Source of the DNA: Desulfobacterales bacterium CG23_combo_of_CG06-09_8_20_14_all_52_9
GTDB lineage: Bacteria; Desulfobacterota; Desulfobacteria; Desulfobacterales; UBA2156
Assembly: GCA_002771315.1 (NCBI GenBank)
Contig: PCSF01000009.1
Location: 1-17,228 of the forward strand
DNA length: 17,228 nt
Direction of reading: 5' to 3'
Shown here: positions 15,371-17,228 of the stretch, piece after piece
Numbering within the stretch: position 1 is the first letter of the stretch
Layout of the letters: every line of letters begins with the position of its first letter
The notes under the pieces: generated by a model
The model's database searches: none
Seen by the model: the letters and a program-made list of their open reading frames with translations, nothing else
Told to the model about the DNA's origin: nothing
Position numbers and translations under genes: made by a program

Positions 15371-16468
15371 TCATGGATTCAGCAGATCGCAGATTAACCG
15401 GGCGGCTTCCCATGCGCCGTTTTGTTGCAATTGTCGCTTTTCCCCGATTTTGATCCATTCTTTAAGCTGAGGGACCCAATCCCCGGCGTAAAAGATTTCC
15501 GCCGGGATCCGACGGCCGGGCATCTTTTTTTCGATAAAATCCGAAAGGACCAAAGACTCGGCAAAATCGGGTCGGGGAATGAAACCGAAGGGGATGCCAG
15601 CACTGTAAACTTCGGCCAGGGTGCTGTAGCCAGCCTTTCCGATTACCCCATCCGAGGCAAAAACCAGGTCCGGATGATAAAGATCGCTTTGGTGAGGAAG
15701 CAACCATACATTATCCTGCCGCGCACCGGCATCGCTTCCCCCCGCAATGATGAACTGGAAGTCTTTTGCTTCCTTGAGCCTGGAGAGAAAAGACATTTGA
15801 TCCGGTATTCCGCCCAACGTAATCAGAACCAACGCTTGTTCGTCGGGAATCCCCAGATGTTTCCGGACGGTTTGCGGGTTGGTCCGGGGTTTCCGGGAAA
15901 TGGGGGGAAGGGTGGGGCATCCGGTTGCCGGACAGCAGACCGGTTCCGTTTGAATCCGATGGTCGGCTGTGTTGAAAAGAAAATTCAGGTAATCAATATG
16001 CCTTTTGACTTTTTGGGAAAAATCCGGATAACCGGCATATAGCCAGTCCCAGGTGAAATTTTCCACCAACACCGAAAGAAAACCGGCTTTTTTAGCCACT
16101 GCAATTCCCAAAGGAGAGATGTCACAAAGAACCGCCCGGCATGTCGGCTCTGATATTTTTTCCGCTAGTGAATCGAGAAGGCGGGGGTCGAAGGGGAAAA
16201 ACGCGTCCAGCAAACGAGCGGTCTCTTCAAGGTCTTCCAGGAATGGGGATCGCTGCACAAAACCCACATCGGTGACCGTGGAATGGTAGGTAAATCGTTT
16301 CGAAAGCGGGAAATCGAAAAACCAGCGCGGTACGGTGGTGAAAAGATGGAAATGAACGGCATCATCCATTTCGATCAAATGCTCCAGGATTGCCGTTGTC
16401 CGGGAGGCATGGCCGAATCCGTGGGCCGATATAAAGCAGGCCACATGTTTTTTCGATGAACTTTTCAT
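15371..16468 (-). CDS. GT-B fold glycosyltransferase (MurG/GT28-like, arabinokinase-N-terminus-like)
   Basis: A 365-residue protein with the two-lobed GT-B pattern. The N-terminal loop HGFGHASRT (16-24) resembles the acceptor-side glycine-rich loop of MurG/GT28 proteins and the glycosyltransferase-like N-terminal half of plant-type L-arabinokinases. The C-terminal GKAGYSTLAEVYSAGIPFGFIPR (about 276-300) resembles the nucleotide-sugar-binding region of the same fold. No signal peptide or transmembrane helix is seen, so a cytoplasmic or membrane-face enzyme is likely. Donor and acceptor cannot be assigned. No strong ribosome binding site precedes the ATG; the start is supported by the first beta strand beginning at residue 8. 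It lies 147 bp upstream of moeA and 71 bp downstream of the thioesterase, so its membership in either transcript is unclear. Confidence 0.8.
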   Translation of the reverse strand: MKSSSKKHVACFISAHGFGHASRTTAILEHLIEMDDAVHFHLFTTVPRWFFDFPLSKRFTYHSTVTDVGFVQRSPFLEDLEETARLLDAFFPFDPRLLDSLAEKISEPTCRAVLCDISPLGIAVAKKAGFLSVLVENFTWDWLYAGYPDFSQKVKRHIDYLNFLFNTADHRIQTEPVCCPATGCPTLPPISRKPRTNPQTVRKHLGIPDEQALVLITLGGIPDQMSFLSRLKEAKDFQFIIAGGSDAGARQDNVWLLPHQSDLYHPDLVFASDGVIGKAGYSTLAEVYSAGIPFGFIPRPDFAESLVLSDFIEKKMPGRRIPAEIFYAGDWVPQLKEWIKIGEKRQLQQNGAWEAARLICDLLNP

Positions 16469-16532
16469 CAGGTATGAGAAACACCGAGTTTTTCCGGATT
16501 TTTGAAAAAAATGAGCCTCAGGACGAAAACCA

Positions 16533-16548
16533 CCGATTCCTAAATCGG
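16533..16548 (-). terminator. Small hairpin at the thioesterase stop codon
   Basis: CCGATT (16533-16538) and AATCGG (16543-16548) form a perfect 6-bp stem with a 4-nt loop that includes the TAG stop. In the minus direction only a four-T run follows, after GG, so it is at best a weak terminator. Confidence 0.25.
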
Positions 16549-17073
16549 ACCGATCAGCGGCTCAAAATCCTTGAGGGTGGTCTCATCCAGGATACCCATC
16601 TTCAGGGAAAGCTTGGGCAAGATCAGCGCAAAGACAGCCCTTGAACGCGCACAAATCTCTCCCGCAGGGTTTAACAGTTTTGCTTCCATGACTGCTTCAC
16701 GCTCGCTGATCTGTTCTCGAATCCGACCCTGGACTTGGAGCGCTTCACCGATGAAGACCGGTTTTAAAAAATCGACGGTCATGGTCTTGGTCAGGATCAC
16801 TTTTTTAAAAAAATACATGGCGCTCCAACTCATGACCTCATCCAACAACGTAGAAATCACACCCCCGTGCACCAGCCTGTCCCATCCGCAAAGATGTTCC
16901 GGAACGGTCACCCGGGAAAAGACCGATTGATCGTCGGTGAAAAAGCTCATCTTCAATCCATAGGGGTTTTTGGGGCTGCACCCGAAGCAGCGGTGATTGC
17001 CGTCGTTGGGGATGGGTTTCAGGCCTGTTCCGGCTATTTCATTTTCAGTGTTTCTTTTTTCGACAAGTGTCAT
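16540..17073 (-). CDS. PaaI-like hotdog-fold acyl-CoA thioesterase
   Basis: A 177-residue single-hotdog thioesterase. HRCFGCSPKNPYGLKM (28-42) is the typical N-terminal segment, and LVHGGVISTLLDEVMSWSAM (68-86) is the active-site helix with HGG and Asp78/Glu79. This places it in the PaaI/YiiD-like group that hydrolyses acyl-CoA; the acyl substrate is unknown. The open frame continues 41 codons upstream to 17196, but that part is hydrophobic, unlike the family, and runs into the dispersed repeat. ATG 17073 is preceded by AAAGGAATTGAGG, so it is the real start. It is the first visible gene of the minus-strand run. A link to the distant thiolase gene in acyl-CoA metabolism is only speculation. 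Confidence 0.88.
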   Translation of the reverse strand: MTLVEKRNTENEIAGTGLKPIPNDGNHRCFGCSPKNPYGLKMSFFTDDQSVFSRVTVPEHLCGWDRLVHGGVISTLLDEVMSWSAMYFFKKVILTKTMTVDFLKPVFIGEALQVQGRIREQISEREAVMEAKLLNPAGEICARSRAVFALILPKLSLKMGILDETTLKDFEPLIGPI

Positions 17074-17144
17074 CCTCAATTCCTTTCTCAGAGAAAGCCT
17101 ATTATCTTTTTCATAGTCTAGGGTTGTTTGTCCACAAGTTTGGT

Positions 17145-17228
17145 GAACTCGTAAAAAGTCGAAAATCAGATGGCAAAGTAAAAAGTTCAAGTTCAAGGCG
17201 TCGCGAATCCCGTGTGATGAGGCGTACT
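17145..17228. repeat. Second copy of the MITE-like element, cut by the window edge
   Basis: These 84 bp match 1924-2007 with two differences (C for T at 17148, A for G at 17184) and in the same orientation. The terminal repeat begins slightly earlier, with TTGGTGAACTCGTAAAAAGT (17140-17159), close to the left end of the first copy. The copy lies 71 bp upstream of the thioesterase start and runs out of the window, so its right end and length cannot be seen. Confidence 0.8.

Noticed and set aside
17074..17196. 41-residue N-terminal extension of the thioesterase
   Set aside because: Hydrophobic, unlike the family, and overlapping the dispersed repeat; the internal ATG at 17073 has a good ribosome binding site.
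1..17228. CRISPR array, tRNA or rRNA genes, phage or toxin-antitoxin loci
   Set aside because: No regularly spaced repeats, no tRNA-like cloverleaf or rRNA sequence, and no recognisable phage or toxin genes were seen by eye.

Overview
The window looks like chromosomal DNA from an anaerobic, probably deltaproteobacterial (Desulfobacterota-like) organism. This is an inference from gene content: a KamA-type EpmB next to EpmA, two MoeA paralogues of which one carries a PBP-like tail, an RtcB/archease pair, and a cytosolic REC-PAS-PAS-histidine kinase-REC protein. It also rests on a dispersed inverted-repeat element of a kind I associate with that group. No phage, plasmid or CRISPR genes are visible.

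Left part, mostly + strand. A thiolase-family gene (384-1652) is followed by about 460 bp without an intact gene. That gap holds a decayed trace resembling a polyhydroxyalkanoate synthase (minus strand, about 1821-1880) and a complete 157-bp MITE-like element (1919-2075). Next come the divergent EF-P modification genes epmB (minus) and epmA (plus). A hybrid sensor kinase (4398-6683) then stands alone behind a recognisable sigma70-type promoter.

Right part, minus strand. Nine genes run in one direction from about 17.1 kb down to 6.7 kb: hotdog thioesterase, GT-B glycosyltransferase, moeA, moeA-PBP fusion, archease, rtcB, uppP, phosphomanno/phosphoglucomutase and an MFS exporter. From moeA to the MFS gene the spacing is 46 nt or less. 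It includes a 4-nt ATGA overlap (moeA-PBP/archease) and gaps of 1-2 nt (rtcB/uppP, mutase/MFS). These seven genes are therefore likely one transcript, linking molybdenum or tungsten cofactor assembly, RNA ligation and undecaprenyl/sugar-phosphate metabolism.

The left 84 bp of the MITE-like element recur at the right edge of the window (17145-17228) in the same orientation, with two mismatches. The two copies bracket about 15 kb. The most noteworthy points are this repeat pair, the phaC-like remnant beside it, the RtcB-archease module translationally coupled to a MoeA fusion, and possible regulatory repeats in front of moeA. I found no clearly novel defence or mobile system.
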